Shown one piece after another: positions 1-6,173 of a stretch of DNA of 11,526 nt. The stretch spans positions 1 through 11,526 of the forward strand of contig JBKJLF010000261.1 in the NCBI GenBank assembly GCA_046597185.1, read 5' to 3'. Source of the stretch: CAMBDR01 sp046597185. Its GTDB lineage: Bacteria > Pseudomonadota > Gammaproteobacteria > Burkholderiales > Burkholderiaceae_D. The notes under the pieces are model-generated. The model ran no database searches and was not told the origin of the DNA. It saw only the letters and a program-made list of their open reading frames with translations. Within the stretch, counting starts at the first letter, position 1. The number at the start of each line of letters is the position of its first letter. Position numbers and translations under genes: made by a program.

Positions 1-1158
1 TTTGGCTTTAACTATATTGGCCCGATAGACGGGCATGATCTGGAATCCTTGATTCCCACCTTGCAAAACCTGAAGCAGCTCAAAGGCCCGCAGTTTTTGC
101 ATGTGGTGACCAAAAAAGGCCAAGGCTACAAAATGGCCGAAGCCGACCCGATTTTGTACCACGGCCCCGGCAAGTTCAACCCGGCGGAAGGCATCAAGGC
201 GGCACCCGCCAGTAAAAAAACCTATACCCAGGTGTTTGGCGAATGGCTGTGCGATATGGCCGAGCAAGACCCACGTTTGATTGGCATCACGCCCGCCATG
301 CGTGAAGGTTCGGGCATGGTACGCTTTGAACAGTTATTCCCCGAGCGCTATTACGATGTCGGCATTGCCGAGCAACACGCGGTGACGTTTGCGGCGGGCT
401 TGGCGACCGAGCGCATGAAGCCGGTGGTGGCGATTTATTCGACCTTTTTACAGCGCGCCTATGATCAGTTGATTCATGATGTGGCGCTGCAAAACTTGGA
501 TGTGACCTTTGCGCTGGACCGCGCCGGTTTGGTGGGGGCCGATGGTGCCACCCATGCGGGTAATTATGATATTCCTTTCTTGCGTTGTATTCCGAATATG
601 GTGTTGATGGCGGCATCGGATGAAAACGAATGCCGTCAGATGTTGACCACGGCCTACCACCACAATGGCCCGGCGGCGGTGCGTTACCCGCGTGGCGCGG
701 GTGCGGGCGTGCAGACCGAAAAAGAATTAACTACCTTGCCGATGGGCAAGGGCGAAATCAAGCGCCATGGCAAAAACATCGCCATTTTGGCCTTCGGCAC
801 CATGGTGGCTCCGAGCGTGCAAGCGGCGCAAGAACTCAATGCCACGGTAGCCAATATGCGCTTCATTAAGCCGCTTGATATGGCCTTGGTGGCGCAACTG
901 GCATCCAGCCATGATGTGATCGTCACCGTGGAAGAGGGTGCCACCATGGGTGGGGCTGGTTCGGCGGTGGCTGAAGCCTTGGCGGCGGCGGGGATTGTCA
1001 AGCCGATTTTAATGCTGGGCTTTCCGGATAAATTTATCGATCACGGCGACCCGCAAGCCTTGCTGGCGGGTCTGGGTTTGGATGGTGCCGGGATTGCGGC
1101 GTCGATCAAGCAACGCTTTGGCGTGGGCGAGCCACGTTTGGTGGTGAATAATTTGTAA
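1..1158 (+). CDS. dxs: 1-deoxy-D-xylulose-5-phosphate synthase, C-terminal 385 codons (5' end outside the window)
   Basis: Dxs condenses pyruvate with glyceraldehyde 3-phosphate, using thiamine diphosphate, to make 1-deoxy-D-xylulose 5-phosphate, the first step of the MEP isoprenoid pathway and a precursor for thiamine and pyridoxal. The reading frame is open from base 1 and begins with FGFNYIGPIDGHDL, the end of the first thiamine-diphosphate domain. It continues through the pyrimidine-binding domain, with GIAEQHAVTFAAG (the catalytic-type Glu is about residue 124 of this fragment), the DRAGLVGADGATH loop, and RYPRG near residue 228. The C-terminal transketolase-like domain follows (VTVEEGATMGGAGSAV). 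Family members are about 620 residues, so roughly 235 residues lie upstream of the window. The gene ends with TAA and converges on the adenosyltransferase gene 90 bases away. I see no convincing terminator between them. Identification is secure. Confidence 0.97.
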   Translation, partial: FGFNYIGPIDGHDLESLIPTLQNLKQLKGPQFLHVVTKKGQGYKMAEADPILYHGPGKFNPAEGIKAAPASKKTYTQVFGEWLCDMAEQDPRLIGITPAMREGSGMVRFEQLFPERYYDVGIAEQHAVTFAAGLATERMKPVVAIYSTFLQRAYDQLIHDVALQNLDVTFALDRAGLVGADGATHAGNYDIPFLRCIPNMVLMAASDENECRQMLTTAYHHNGPAAVRYPRGAGAGVQTEKELTTLPMGKGEIKRHGKNIAILAFGTMVAPSVQAAQELNATVANMRFIKPLDMALVAQLASSHDVIVTVEEGATMGGAGSAVAEALAAAGIVKPILMLGFPDKFIDHGDPQALLAGLGLDGAGIAASIKQRFGVGEPRLVVNNL

Positions 1159-1248
1159 AGCCCGCTGTAAAGGTGGGGTGGCCCGGTTTGGGATCAAGCC
1201 AAAATCGCGGACCACATTCACAGCTTGAAATCGCGGGTTGAAATCTGA

Positions 1249-1824
1249 TTAATGCTGATCCAGCTCGCTACTGTCCCGATTTCGATCTTTTTGCCATAAC
1301 ACATCCGAGCCGCCCTCAAAGCGGTTCAATACCCGTGCCAGCACAAACATTAAATCCGACAGCCGATTCATATATTGGCGCGGGGCCTCATTGATCGTTT
1401 CATGCCGGCCCAGGCTCACAATCGCGCGTTCTGCGCGGCGGCAGATGGTGCGGCAGACGTGCGCGAGCGCGGCTGAGCGTGCGCCGGCGGGCAGGATGAA
1501 GTCTTTTAACGGTGGCAAATCGGCATTGTATTTTTCCAGCCAGCCATCCAGTCGCGTTACCTGCGCTTCGGTAATCATTTGATAGCCGGGGATGCACAGT
1601 TCGCCGCCCATATCAAACAAATCGTGTTGAATCGAAATCAATTCTTCGTGCAAGACCACGGGCAGTGGTTCGCATAGCAGCAAACCAATGTGGGAATTGA
1701 GTTCATCCACATCGCCCAGCGCGTGAATGCGCAGGCTGTCTTTTTCGGTGCGGCTGCCATCGCCCAAGCCGGTTGTGCCATTGTCGCCGGTGCGGGTGGC
1801 AATTTTAGAGAGTCGGTTACCCAT
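1249..1824 (-). CDS. PduO-type cob(I)yrinic acid a,c-diamide (cobalamin) adenosyltransferase
   Basis: This 191-residue cytosolic enzyme transfers the adenosyl group of ATP to cob(I)alamin to make adenosylcobalamin. The N-terminal ATP-binding signature is clear (KIATRTGDNGTTGLGDGSR, residues 7-25), followed by LGDVDELNSHIGL. The C-terminal helices carry CRTICRRAERAIVSL (124-138) and the conserved NRLSDLMFVLARVLN (153-167). Length is typical of the PduO/MMAB family, which is unrelated to CobA/BtuR. The ATG at 1824 has an AGGAT ribosome-binding site about nine bases upstream. The gene stands alone and leftward, convergent with dxs. A TATCAT -10-like box inside the 15-base repeat 1856-1870 could be its promoter. 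No cobalamin riboswitch is visible upstream. Symbols in use include pduO, cobO and MMAB, so I leave the symbol empty. Confidence 0.95.
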   Translation of the reverse strand: MGNRLSKIATRTGDNGTTGLGDGSRTEKDSLRIHALGDVDELNSHIGLLLCEPLPVVLHEELISIQHDLFDMGGELCIPGYQMITEAQVTRLDGWLEKYNADLPPLKDFILPAGARSAALAHVCRTICRRAERAIVSLGRHETINEAPRQYMNRLSDLMFVLARVLNRFEGGSDVLWQKDRNRDSSELDQH

Positions 1825-1855
1825 TTTTATTTATCCTGTTGAGAGAAACTGCGCA

Positions 1856-1870
1856 GATGATACGGCAAAC
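1856..1870. repeat. 15-base direct repeat, left copy; also a possible promoter box
   Basis: GATGATACGGCAAAC occurs here and, identically and in the same orientation, at 5727-5741, bracketing the DUF262/ATPase cassette and the amidinotransferase relic. On the minus strand it reads GTTTGCCGTATCATC, and TATCAT matches five of six bases of a sigma-70 -10 box, 32 bases upstream of the adenosyltransferase start. I see no good -35 box. It could be a recombination or insertion scar or a shared promoter element. Confidence 0.45.
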
Positions 1871-1915
1871 TGAGGTAGAAAACAGCGCTGGAGATCAATT
1901 CTAGGATAATTTATT

Positions 1916-2731
1916 TCACTCTTTTTCCAATCGATATGGGTGCCCACCACGTTGGCAGCGCTCCCAGGAGCATAGCAATTGCGCGCGATAGGTTTCCAGC
2001 CAAATTTTCATGGCCGCATCCCAATTGGGCTCACCTTTTTCACGCACAAAATCTTCAATGCGAAATTTGGCCAGGGTGCGGCGGGAAGTGCTGCTTTCCA
2101 ATAAATGCACGTGGGGTGGATTATGTTCCAGTGGTGCCGAGTACATGACAATAGGATGGCTGCCCAGCATGTCCAAGGTGCTGGACTGTGCCACAATTGC
2201 ACCCCAATCCAGCAAATCATCGTGCCAAGATTGGGCATGCAAATGATTGGATAAATGATCTATCTGGCAGGCTTGGGGTTCAGTGATGTCGCCATTTTCA
2301 AGCAGGATAATGCGCTGTGCCGGGATTGTTGGCTCACGCCAATAACCATTGGCAACGCTGATGGCCCAGCCATGGCCCCATTCTTTTGCCGCCAAATCGG
2401 CCAGAGTGAAACCAAGCGCCGTATCACCCTGGAAATAGGTCTCATGTTCCAGCGGCATGTCATCGCGTGGCAGTGATCGAATCTTTTTTAACAGGAGTTG
2501 ATAGCGGGTTTTTGCATGTATAAGCCGTTGTTTGATTCGCTGTGCCAAGGGTTGGCCGTGGCAATCTGCTTGCCAGTCGCCTTCGATAAAGCCGATTTGG
2601 CAATCGGGGCGTAGCTTGATTACGGCTTCAATGGCGGTGATAAACCCATCCAGGTTGGCGAATAGTTCGGCCTCGTTGTGGGGGAGTGTGACCAGACAGC
2701 GCTCATTAAAATAAAGCGTTAGAGTTGGCAT
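1916..2731 (-). CDS. Hypothetical protein with DUF4160-like C-terminal domain, third gene of the DUF262/ATPase cassette
   Basis: The protein has 271 residues, no signal peptide and no membrane segment. The last 75 or so residues resemble DUF4160: a beta strand IVMYSAPLEHNPPHVHLLES (194-213) with the characteristic HNPPHxH, then a helix WDAAMKIWLETYRAQLLCSWE (237-257) matching the usual end of the domain. DUF4160 proteins are normally about 80-90 residues alone. Here some 190 residues precede it, including TLADLAAKEWGHGWAISVANGYW (109-131) and a stretch around 138-180 that I do not recognise. The ATG at 2731 lies four bases past the ATPase stop codon, so translation is probably coupled, with only a weak GGGAT ahead. 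Being last in the operon and of unique architecture, it could be the effector or the specificity factor; this is inference. Function unknown. Confidence 0.85.
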   Translation of the reverse strand: MPTLTLYFNERCLVTLPHNEAELFANLDGFITAIEAVIKLRPDCQIGFIEGDWQADCHGQPLAQRIKQRLIHAKTRYQLLLKKIRSLPRDDMPLEHETYFQGDTALGFTLADLAAKEWGHGWAISVANGYWREPTIPAQRIILLENGDITEPQACQIDHLSNHLHAQSWHDDLLDWGAIVAQSSTLDMLGSHPIVMYSAPLEHNPPHVHLLESSTSRRTLAKFRIEDFVREKGEPNWDAAMKIWLETYRAQLLCSWERCQRGGHPYRLEKE

Positions 2732-2735
2732 AGTG

Positions 2736-3899
2736 CTATCCCAGAAGTGTTTCCAAACTCTTTTCCCACTCGTCGAAAAAGCCTTCGGGCCATTCGCTTA
2801 ATTCGCCATTGGGCAAAATCACGGGTGCTTCAATATAACTGTCACCTGTGATGGGGTGTCGCGTGAAATGACATAATTGCACGTCGCTGGGTTGAATGCC
2901 GCTTTCTTTGTGTTTTACGGCCAGGCGAATTCCATTGAGAATGTGGTCGCTATGCGTTTCCACGATGATTTGCACACCATCCGCAGCACATTTTGCCAGC
3001 AATAAACCCATTGCGGCTTGGCCTCGTGGGTGTAAATGGGCTTCCGGGTTTTCTAGCAACAATAATGCACCGGGTTTGGCGGCAAGGCAGGCGGTGAGAA
3101 TGGGCAGGCAATAGGTTAAGCCAAAGCCAACATGCCCGGGGCGGCGGCGGCCAGAATCTTGTGCTGTTTCGGTGGATGCATAAGAAAAGGCCAGTTTTAC
3201 TGAATCGGTATCGGACAATTGTTCGGCATCCAGGCGGATACCGGGGCTAAGGTGTTGCAACCAACGGCCAATTTGACTGTAGAGTTTGGGGGTGGCGTCG
3301 ATGCGTGCCATTAATGCGGTAGCTACGCCGGGAATGGCTGCGCCACAACGGCGTTTTTCTGGTACGACCAAACTATCACCATTTTCAGCTAAAAAGTCTG
3401 GGGTAAATTGGCCGTGTACACCCAGAAATTGGCGATTGCGGGTGATTGAGTCGGCGCGGTCGTACAGGGTTTGTGGCGTGAGGCGATCCGCTTGTAGAAA
3501 TTGAAAGCCACCTTCAGCAAGGTAATATTCCATCATCTGATTTTCGTAGTCGGGATCGCGCAACGTCAGGATATCGGCATCAATATTGCCACCACTGGTA
3601 CCCACCCATTCCGCACGTTGGCCCTCTATTTGCATGCTAATTTTTATCGGCTGGTCATCGGCACGATCACTCAACATGGTGCCAATCGTGCCTAATCGCA
3701 CTACGTTGCCATTTAAATGCAAGTTTGAAATGGTAACCAATGAATCAGGGGGCACGAGGTTTTGTAAAATCAACCCAATTGCTTGTAATGCCGTGCTTTT
3801 GCCTGAACCATTGAGTCCACTTAATACCGTCAGCGGTTTGAGTGGTACAGTCAAATCACGTGCAGATTTAAAATTGTGGAGTGTTAGTAATTCAAGCAT
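2736..3899 (-). CDS. AAA family ATPase, DUF3696 type (SMC/OLD-like)
   Basis: The protein has 387 residues with an ABC/SMC-type ATPase fold split around a middle insertion. Visible motifs are MLELLTLHNFKSARD (a typical opening strand), Walker A GLNGSGKST (28-36), a signature-like GHVGFGLTYCLPILTACL (255-272), Walker B LLLLENPEAHLHPRG (279-293), and the H-loop region IVETHSDHILNGIR (312-325). The tail LPNGELSEWPEGFFDEW (362-378) is the hallmark of the DUF3696 C-terminus. No TOPRIM nuclease is fused, unlike OLD proteins. The start overlaps the end of the DUF262 gene by eight bases and has a strong GAGG site six to seven bases upstream. ATPases of this group occur in defence operons such as PARIS and Gabija-like systems. 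Here it probably powers or gates its two partners. The ATPase call is secure and the defence role is inferred. Confidence 0.93.
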   Translation of the reverse strand: MLELLTLHNFKSARDLTVPLKPLTVLSGLNGSGKSTALQAIGLILQNLVPPDSLVTISNLHLNGNVVRLGTIGTMLSDRADDQPIKISMQIEGQRAEWVGTSGGNIDADILTLRDPDYENQMMEYYLAEGGFQFLQADRLTPQTLYDRADSITRNRQFLGVHGQFTPDFLAENGDSLVVPEKRRCGAAIPGVATALMARIDATPKLYSQIGRWLQHLSPGIRLDAEQLSDTDSVKLAFSYASTETAQDSGRRRPGHVGFGLTYCLPILTACLAAKPGALLLLENPEAHLHPRGQAAMGLLLAKCAADGVQIIVETHSDHILNGIRLAVKHKESGIQPSDVQLCHFTRHPITGDSYIEAPVILPNGELSEWPEGFFDEWEKSLETLLG

Positions 3900-5076
3900 T
3901 CACGACCTCACGGAATATTTTTTGCAAACCTTCTATACGGGCGTTTGATGACTCTGCATGGCCTGTACCTGAGCGAAGACCATTGCTGAACTTATTTGCT
4001 GTCGAAATTAATTCGCCAAACTTTCTGCAAGTCTGTACTTTTCGTCTTGTGAGGCATTTAATCTCTTCTGCAGATAAGTTCGCCAATGACACTACTTGGG
4101 CTTCAAACAAGCCCTTGTTGATGGGGCTTCTGGCCTTGCTGTCAATAAAGCTCTTGCGAAAGGCGTGACCACCAAATATCGCTATTGCCGCATGGATACC
4201 CTTGTTAAATGCGGCCTGTGTATTTTGCCACTTCTTTTTGTTCCATTGTTGGAGTCTGGTTGCAACGGTATCATTCAGGAAGCTATCCAACACTTGGCCA
4301 GATGGCCGTTTGAAAGGCTTGCCCAGCGCCCATAAGGCAACAAAACGCAAAACCATCTCCATGTCTTGCTGCCGGTCGATTGGGACACGGCCATTCGTCG
4401 CCGTCAAAAAACTTTCGCTCTCGGCTAATGTGCGAATGTGGGCGCGCCAATCCCCTGGATAAATTGCATTGCGAATTTCCTGCGCACTCAGTGGTAGGCC
4501 ACCTTGATTCAGGCGGGCGAAGACGTTGAACATTACCTCTTTCGGTGTCGTTGCGCGGATAACATTAACATTGATTTCCAACTCGTTGATTCGGCGCTGG
4601 AATGTTCTTTCCAGTTGGATAAAGCTACTGTCATTTTTCTCGGTCAGATATTGCAAATCAGAGAGTATCAAGGGGGGCAGATTGGCGTTGGTTGCTTTGT
4701 TTAGTTTTTCGTGATCGATAAAATGAAAGATGGCGCATAGGCGTTGCAATCCATCAACCACCTCGAAATTGCCGTCTTCATCTTCGCTAAAATAAAATGA
4801 GGGTAATGGAATGCGCAACAGTACGGATTCAATCAGGCGGCTTTTGCGTTTGACATCCCACAAATTGGCGCGGCGTTGGAAATCAGGGCTAAGTTCCAGT
4901 TCGTTATGCTCTAAGCGGGTAAGTAACGTGCTGATTGCAATCTTTTTGTCGATAATATCAACGCTGGTCGGATTAAATGGCGTATTGACGGTGGCAGCTT
5001 CATTATCGCGCGCTTCTTCAGGATCCAGCCCATCGGGCTCGATATCAAGTTCAATTTGTGGCATTCGTGCGTTCAT
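3892..5076 (-). CDS. DUF262 (GmrSD N-terminal/ParB-Srx fold) domain protein, first gene of the cassette
   Basis: From the chosen ATG the protein has 394 residues. An acidic N-terminal tail (about 1-40) leads into DUF262: IAISTLLTRLEHNELELSPD (47-66), FQRRANLWD, then FEVVDGLQRLCAIFHFID (104-121). The last contains DGLQR, a variant of the DGQQR nucleotide-handling motif. NVFARLNQGGLPLSAQEIRNA (184-204) is the second conserved block. There is no DUF1524 HNH nuclease at the C-terminus, unlike full GmrSD enzymes, so any nuclease would have to be elsewhere. The frame stays open upstream to a TTG at 5193 and an ATG at 5127, but the promoter at 5147-5155 lies inside the longer form. Only the ATG at 5076 has a good ribosome-binding site (AAAGAG, seven-base spacer). 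In DUF262 proteins this fold hydrolyses NTP and senses or cuts modified DNA. The exact role here is unknown. Confidence 0.9.
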   Translation of the reverse strand: MNARMPQIELDIEPDGLDPEEARDNEAATVNTPFNPTSVDIIDKKIAISTLLTRLEHNELELSPDFQRRANLWDVKRKSRLIESVLLRIPLPSFYFSEDEDGNFEVVDGLQRLCAIFHFIDHEKLNKATNANLPPLILSDLQYLTEKNDSSFIQLERTFQRRINELEINVNVIRATTPKEVMFNVFARLNQGGLPLSAQEIRNAIYPGDWRAHIRTLAESESFLTATNGRVPIDRQQDMEMVLRFVALWALGKPFKRPSGQVLDSFLNDTVATRLQQWNKKKWQNTQAAFNKGIHAAIAIFGGHAFRKSFIDSKARSPINKGLFEAQVVSLANLSAEEIKCLTRRKVQTCRKFGELISTANKFSNGLRSGTGHAESSNARIEGLQKIFREVVNA

Positions 5077-5146
5077 GCGGTAGCTCTTTAATTGGTATAG
5101 CTTAATAAGTGATTTTCTAGTAGCCATGTTACAACCAGGCGGATCA

Positions 5147-5155
5147 AGTATAACA
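5147..5155 (-). promoter_or_regulatory. Extended -10 promoter of the DUF262/ATPase/DUF4160 operon
   Basis: On the minus strand the sequence reads TGTTATACT, a full extended -10 element (TGn plus TATACT). The 17-base-upstream hexamer AAGAAA is a poor -35 box, as expected for an extended -10 promoter. Transcription would begin near 5140 and give a leader of about 65 bases before the ATG at 5076. This argues against the TTG start at 5193. Confidence 0.55.
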
Positions 5156-5275
5156 CGCAAGCCCTGTGATTTCTTTTCACCCGTGTCGCGCAAAAAGTCT
5201 TGGTGTGATATGAAAAGTAAAACAGAATTGTTGTGTTATGGTGATTGAGCGTAACAAAGCAGCCGCCACGCCAAC

Positions 5276-5314
5276 AAAAAAGGGAAAACGCTAAACCGTG
5301 CCGCGTTTGCCCTT
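5276..5314 (-). terminator. Rho-independent terminator behind the amidinotransferase relic
   Basis: Reading leftward, AAGGGCAAACGC and GCGTTTTCCCTT pair as an 11-base-pair stem with a single mismatch and an 11-base loop, followed by a run of six T. It starts 13 bases after the stop codon of the relic and lies ahead of the cassette promoter, so it insulates the cassette from read-through. Confidence 0.85.
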
Positions 5315-5326
5315 GTTTATTCAGTA

Positions 5327-5647
5327 TCAGGTATACCGTTCCAGGTTGCCAGTACGGCGCACATCCGACGTAGCACAATGGAAACCTCCGCCCATGGCGC
5401 GCGGGTGGCGTAAGCGTAGTGGAATTACCGTAATGCCGTGTTTTTCCACCGCCCGGATTAGCGGCACCTGGCGTTGTTCAATAATCGCCAGATCGGGCCG
5501 CACCACCAGAAAGTTCATGCCTATCCATGCCGAGGACATTGGCGTTTCACTGACCGAACCCACACCCACGATTTCATCAAACCAGATCTTGTCCCATGAC
5601 TGGGAAATGGCGGGTAAATTATCCTCGTTCAACCGTTCCGGGCTCAT
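5327..5647 (-). pseudogene. C-terminal fragment of a glycine amidinotransferase-like enzyme
   Basis: The 106-codon frame matches the end of the amidinotransferase family (GATM and bacterial relatives), from a region resembling VNPERLNEDNLP through MSSAWIGMNFLVV (37-49) to AMGGGFHCATSDVRR (84-98). The Cys of FHC (residue 91) corresponds to the catalytic cysteine. Full enzymes are about 370-420 residues. The parts bearing the catalytic Asp and His are missing, so transfer of an amidino group is not expected. The ATG at 5647 is preceded by GGAGG at a good distance and the gene has its own terminator, so it may still be expressed. In the same frame upstream, a TGA lies seven codons before the ATG. 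It could be a decayed gene or, less likely, a repurposed small protein. Confidence 0.75.
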
Positions 5648-5707
5648 ATAAACCTCCGTGAATATTCAATTGGTAGATGCGGCAGCACAGGCGGATTCAT
5701 TTGCTTG

Positions 5708-5721
5708 CCCCTGATGAGGGG
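5708..5721 (-). other. Small hairpin in the leader of the amidinotransferase relic
   Basis: CCCCT-GATG-AGGGG forms a perfect five-base-pair stem with a four-base loop, about 60 bases upstream of the relic's start and next to the right 15-base repeat. No T-run follows in either direction that would make it a clear terminator. Function unknown. Confidence 0.35.
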
Positions 5722-5726
5722 GATCT

Positions 5727-5741
5727 GATGATACGGCAAAC
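5727..5741. repeat. 15-base direct repeat, right copy
   Basis: This copy is identical to 1856-1870. It lies 80 bases upstream of the amidinotransferase relic and, as at the left copy, presents TATCAT on the minus strand. Sequence on either side of the two copies differs, so the shared block is limited to 15 bases. Read as an insertion scar, the segment 1871-5741 would be the unit carried. Read as a promoter box, the two copies merely serve two leftward genes. Confidence 0.45.
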
Positions 5742-5930
5742 CATGTATTTCAGGGCATTTGCGGGAAGTTTTTTTGCGATGGTTGTAAGATTGGCCCGGA
5801 TTGGGGTTGGTGAATAAAACAGGGTTGTTTTAAAACGGATTCGTTGTGCCGGGTTTGCAACCATGCAGATGGCTGTAATTCTGCCTGTTGGTGCTTGGTA
5901 AGCAATTTACCAGTCAAGATAAAAATTTTC
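5742..5930. other. Non-coding stretch between divergent relics
   Basis: No credible gene is visible. A 63-codon leftward frame covers 5750-5941, but it has no family resemblance and no clear ribosome-binding site. A short inverted repeat, GGTAA-GCAAT-TTACC, lies near 5897-5911, just upstream of the DUF4214 relic. Confidence 0.4.
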
Positions 5931-5990
5931 AGGAGTACCATTATGGGTCAATACACATAAGCCATTCAAAATTTATAAGTCGAATGATTT
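5931..5990 (+). pseudogene. Relic of the 5' end of a DUF4214 gene (paralogue of the gene at 6174)
   Basis: From the ATG at 5943 the frame reads MGQYT-stop-AIQNL-stop-VE-stop-F. The intact gene 231 bases downstream begins MGQYAQAIQQLYVSYF. Over the first 13 codons 28 of 39 bases agree, and many differences are in third positions, as in a diverged coding duplicate. The upstream region also matches: both have AGTCAA..ATAAA and AGGAG followed by a seven-base spacer to the ATG. Three in-frame stops destroy the copy, and resemblance fades after about 5990. It could conceivably act as a five-codon leader peptide, but a decayed tandem duplicate fits better. Confidence 0.7.
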
Positions 5991-6173
5991 GCCATTATTG
6001 CAGTTATGATTGTTTCGCAAACGATACTTGTCGCCGATGCCATGACCATCGTGCCGTTATTTTTTATTCGCGCATATGTTATTAATCACATTTTTATCGT
6101 AAAATGGCGAAATCAGTCGATTCTAAATATGATTAATCGCTGCACAAGTCAATAAATCTACAGGAGAACAAAT
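5991..6173 (+). other. AT-rich upstream region of the DUF4214 gene
   Basis: No confident gene lies here. It presumably holds the promoter of the gene at 6174. Weak -10-like boxes (TAAAAT near 6100, TATGAT near 6130) are present without good -35 partners, and a GATTAATC palindrome sits near 6130. The final bases carry AGGAG (6162-6166) as the ribosome-binding site. Confidence 0.35.

Noticed and set aside
448..663. Several long antisense frames inside dxs and, likewise, inside glcD and the hydrolase.
   Set aside because: They are shadows of strongly biased coding sequence; none has motifs or a ribosome-binding site.
1158..1249. A possible bidirectional terminator between dxs and the adenosyltransferase gene.
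   Set aside because: Only a weak five-base-pair stem (TTTGG/CCAAA near 1188-1204) is visible, with no T-run on either strand.
1856..1870. Resemblance of GATGATACGGC to a sequencing adapter end.
   Set aside because: Only about ten bases agree and the flanking bases do not continue the adapter. The sites lie inside normal genomic sequence.
5088..5378. A 96-codon leftward frame across the terminator and cassette promoter.
   Set aside because: It spans a strong terminator and the extended -10 box and has no family resemblance, so it is taken as a chance frame.
5888..6085. A rightward frame whose middle reads like a Cys/His-rich zinc-binding segment (CHYCSYDCFANDTCRRCHDH).
   Set aside because: It runs through the ribosome-binding region and relic start of the DUF4214 copy in another frame, has no ribosome-binding site of its own and no recognisable fold. 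The spacing of cysteines looks accidental.
6006..6155. A 49-codon hydrophobic frame (MIVSQTILVADAMTIVPLFF...) in the same frame as the DUF4214 relic, resembling a small membrane protein.
   Set aside because: No ribosome-binding site precedes the ATG, the region is AT-rich (which yields hydrophobic codons by chance), and it covers the expected promoter of the next gene.
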